Origin: JANXXV01 sp038230275
Lineage (GTDB): Bacteria; Acidobacteriota; Terriglobia; Bryobacterales; Bryobacteraceae
DNA: 64,000 nt
NCBI GenBank assembly: GCA_038230275.1
Contig: JBBRNO010000014.1
Coordinates: forward strand, 1-64,000
Reading direction: 5' to 3'
The notes under the pieces were generated by a model. The model ran no database searches, was not told the DNA's origin, and saw nothing but the letters and a program-made list of their open reading frames with translations. The position numbers were made by a program, and so were the translations under genes. This document shows positions 62,172-64,000 of the stretch, in pieces. The stretch's first letter is position 1. Each line of letters starts with the position of its first letter.

Positions 62172-63584
62172 TTAAATATAAGCTGCGGAGACGTAGCTCT
62201 GCTGCGCTTGGATCTGGCGCGCCGGTTCCAGCCGGACTACCAGCAGGGTCTGATCGTCATGCGGGGCCTGATTCCCCAGGAAGCGGCGGATGTCGGCAAG
62301 AATGGCGGCACAAATGGCGTTCGGAGAAGCGTTCCAGTTCTGGCGAATTGCCTTTAGAATGCGTTCCTCCCCGAACTCTGCTTCATCTGCCCCCTGCGCT
62401 TCCAGAATTCCGTCGGAGTACATCACAAGCAGATCGCCCGGCTGTACCGAAACTTCGCCCTGCCGGTATCTGGCAAACGGCAACAATCCAAGCACAGGTC
62501 CGCCTTCGTCCAGCCGCTGGACTTCCAAATTTCCGTTGTCGCCTTCGCTCACCAGCAGTGGCGGCAAATGGCCGGCATTCACATAACGAAGGCGCGCGGA
62601 ATGCGGATCGAAATAGCACGAGAACAACGATGCGAAGCGCTCCTGTGCCGTTTTGGCGCAAAGTAGCCGGTTTAGACGGGAAGACGATTCTTCGTGTTCC
62701 GATGCGGAGCCAGTCCAGGCGCTGGACCGCACCGCGCCATGGATCACGCCCATTAACAATGCGGCCGGCAGGCCCTTTCCCGATACATCGCCAAGCACCA
62801 GGGCAGCCCGGCCGTCTTCTACTTCAAAAACATCGTAGAAATCACCGCCTACTTCCGACGCTTGAATGCAATCCGCGGCAAAATCGATCCCTTCCCCCAC
62901 GGGACGGCACGGAGGCAGAAGATCCTTCTGTACACTGCGCGCAAGGTCCAGCTGTTGTTCCAGCTTCTTGCCGCGCATGTAGTGTCCGAAGCGCAGTCCG
63001 ATGACGATCATGGCGGCCAGAAGCGCCAGCGCCGCCAGACAGCCAACGATCAGATGCTGCCTCAAAAGCCCGAATGAAACCGAGACGCTATCCAGGTAAA
63101 TCGCCATTTCCACCATCGCCGGGCGGCCAGCGCGAATCGGCTGCATGGTTACCAGCACCGGACCGGATGCGGTCTGGCGGACCTCGGAAACGGGGGCATG
63201 CTTATCCAGCCCTTGCAGGATTCTCACCTTGGAAAACGGAACGCCTGTGGGCGTACCGCTGACGGCCATCGCGACTCCATCGAAGCCGACCAGGCGTGCC
63301 CAGCTAATCTGGCGGGACGCCTCGTGGCGCATCTCATCCAGCATGGGAGCCAAGTCTTCCGCCTCCGTTGCCTTTGCTGCACGGGCGGCCCTCTCCAGTG
63401 CGGTCGTTTTCCGCACTGCTTCCCGTTGCGCCTCCTGGCGGATCAGATTGCCGGAGACGTAGCGATAGGTCTCCACCGTTTCCACCAGCAAACCAAGTCC
63501 CAACAAAAGACCCGATGCAATCGACACTCGAAATAGTACGTACTCAGACTTACCCATACTCCAGTAGCGCCGTCGCGGGCTCAC
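62172..63584 (-). CDS. Membrane SpoIIE/RsbU-type serine phosphatase
   Basis: 470 residues if the GTG at 63584 is used (GTGA overlap with the STAS gene); an ATG at 63557 is the alternative. Two transmembrane helices (VSIASGLLLGLGLLV and LIVGCLAALALLAAMIVIGL) flank an extracytoplasmic sensor of about 150 residues. The PP2C/SpoIIE phosphatase domain has all metal Asp: GGDFYDVFE, LVLGDVSGKGLPAALLMG, MYSDGILEA and HDDQTLLVVRL. It should dephosphorylate an anti-anti-sigma factor. The STAS protein encoded just upstream is the natural partner by position, but see its missing Ser. Confidence 0.93.
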   Translation of the reverse strand: MSPRRRYWSMGKSEYVLFRVSIASGLLLGLGLLVETVETYRYVSGNLIRQEAQREAVRKTTALERAARAAKATEAEDLAPMLDEMRHEASRQISWARLVGFDGVAMAVSGTPTGVPFSKVRILQGLDKHAPVSEVRQTASGPVLVTMQPIRAGRPAMVEMAIYLDSVSVSFGLLRQHLIVGCLAALALLAAMIVIGLRFGHYMRGKKLEQQLDLARSVQKDLLPPCRPVGEGIDFAADCIQASEVGGDFYDVFEVEDGRAALVLGDVSGKGLPAALLMGVIHGAVRSSAWTGSASEHEESSSRLNRLLCAKTAQERFASLFSCYFDPHSARLRYVNAGHLPPLLVSEGDNGNLEVQRLDEGGPVLGLLPFARYRQGEVSVQPGDLLVMYSDGILEAQGADEAEFGEERILKAIRQNWNASPNAICAAILADIRRFLGNQAPHDDQTLLVVRLEPARQIQAQQSYVSAAYI

Positions 63585-63850
63585 TTGTTACACGCATGCC
63601 GCAGGTTTGACACTTCTTTACGAACGCCGGTGAGGGTCACGCCTTTCCGCTGCATACGGCTGAGAAGTTGCTCGCCGTTGCGGTCGGTTGCATGTAGGCG
63701 GCTTACATCCAATCGCAGTGCCGGGCTATCGTTTGTGGGTGCAAGGGTGTACCAGCATCGCTCCAATTCCCCCACTCCCGCACCCGCCAGATTTCCTTCC
63801 AGCGAAAGCCACTCGCTGCCGCGCATGGAATGTAAGTAGATTCGAAACAT
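63581..63850 (-). CDS. STAS-domain protein (anti-anti-sigma factor-like)
   Basis: 89 residues. The fold is STAS-like: FRIYLHSMRGSEWLSLEGNLAGAGVGELERCW, then ALRLDVSRLHATDRNGEQLLSRMQRKGVTL. In true anti-sigma antagonists the loop reads (x)DSSG, with the second Ser phosphorylated. Here it is TDRNG, so the phospho-Ser slot is Asn. It may be constitutively in one state, or a partner with a different regulation. Its stop overlaps the phosphatase start (GTGA), which supports translational coupling. Confidence 0.75.
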   Translation of the reverse strand: MFRIYLHSMRGSEWLSLEGNLAGAGVGELERCWYTLAPTNDSPALRLDVSRLHATDRNGEQLLSRMQRKGVTLTGVRKEVSNLRHACNK

Positions 63851-63917
63851 TGCCGCTCCTTACCAACTAAGACGGCGCACCCGGCCCGGAAGTAGCTGCT
63901 GAGATGTAAAACGTTGG

Positions 63918-64000
63918 TTAAATATATCGGTTCGGCACGATCTCCAGGTAAGTGCGGCCGTTCTCGCCCCAGTTCCGCTGCCCCATGATCCGTTGGGCTC
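63918..64000 (-). CDS. C-terminal end of an unidentified gene (partial)
   Basis: The minus-strand frame from the window edge encodes QRIMGQRNWGENGRTYLEI and then VPNRYI before a stop at 63920-63918. It is open across the edge and ends 67 bases upstream of the STAS gene, on the same strand. Too short to assign a family. Confidence 0.4.
   Translation of the reverse strand, partial: AQRIMGQRNWGENGRTYLEIVPNRYI

Noticed and set aside
1..64000. tRNA, rRNA or riboswitch genes
   Set aside because: No cloverleaf, rRNA segment or known riboswitch core was recognised on reading both strands; a covariance-model scan would be decisive.

Overview
The window looks like chromosomal DNA of a soil Acidobacteriota, probably of the Bryobacteraceae / 'Solibacter' type. 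The grounds are gene content and style, not a search. They include two VWFA-related proteins of the acidobacterial type, two very large Oar-like TonB-dependent receptors, FG-GAP/CRTAC1 (ASPIC-UnbV) proteins, a DUF1549/DUF1553 plus DUF1501 gene pair, PQQ dehydrogenases paired with cytochromes c, and a non-coding repeat whose minus-strand translation repeats 'IGGFVGT'. No rRNA, tRNA or CRISPR array was recognised.

Layout. 1-5100: the end of a secreted trypsin-like/BACON/SLH protein, a decayed antitoxin-PIN pair, and a three-gene restriction-modification island (Dam-type methylase facing a beta-class methylase and a PD-(D/E)xK protein). 5282-8454: an overlapping kdsB-pyrG-kdsA operon for KDO and CTP supply. 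8528-13035: VWA proteins, a small conserved-looking protein, a secreted protein, a beta-propeller protein and a GNAT enzyme. 13191-14003: a tandem repeat array. 14208-23857: O-methyltransferase, HpcH/HpaI aldolase, TonB receptor, galT, then a histidine kinase, response regulator and Spy/CpxP-like chaperone with CpxR-box-like sites between them. 23858-26443: a scrapyard of integrase and IS3 remnants around rsmG.

26444-31318: argG behind a 1169-residue single-chain NfnB-NfnA-like flavoprotein. 31495-38031: TPR lipoprotein, CRTAC1 lipoprotein and TonB receptor. 38066-42304: an Att-like ABC exporter (ATPase, FtsX permease, AttH lipocalin). 42368-46547: a second CRTAC1 protein facing two adjacent genes that share a four-CxxC zinc-ribbon module. 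46568-52717: two cytochrome c / PQQ dehydrogenase modules, each broken at its downstream end. 52769-59728: a likely acid-sugar or polyol catabolic locus (enolase-superfamily enzyme, DUF1501, DUF1549/1553 multihaem protein, divergent ACS-type MFS permease). 59704-64000: a subtilase, then a STAS / SpoIIE-phosphatase pair and the end of an unidentified gene.

The most interesting leads are the restriction island with its unassigned nuclease; the zinc-ribbon gene pair, one of which carries the core of the repeat in frame; the single-chain Nfn-like enzyme; the PQQ dehydrogenases with a lanthanide-type Asp-x-Asp; and the CpxR-like operator serving a kinase-regulator-chaperone circuit outside Proteobacteria.
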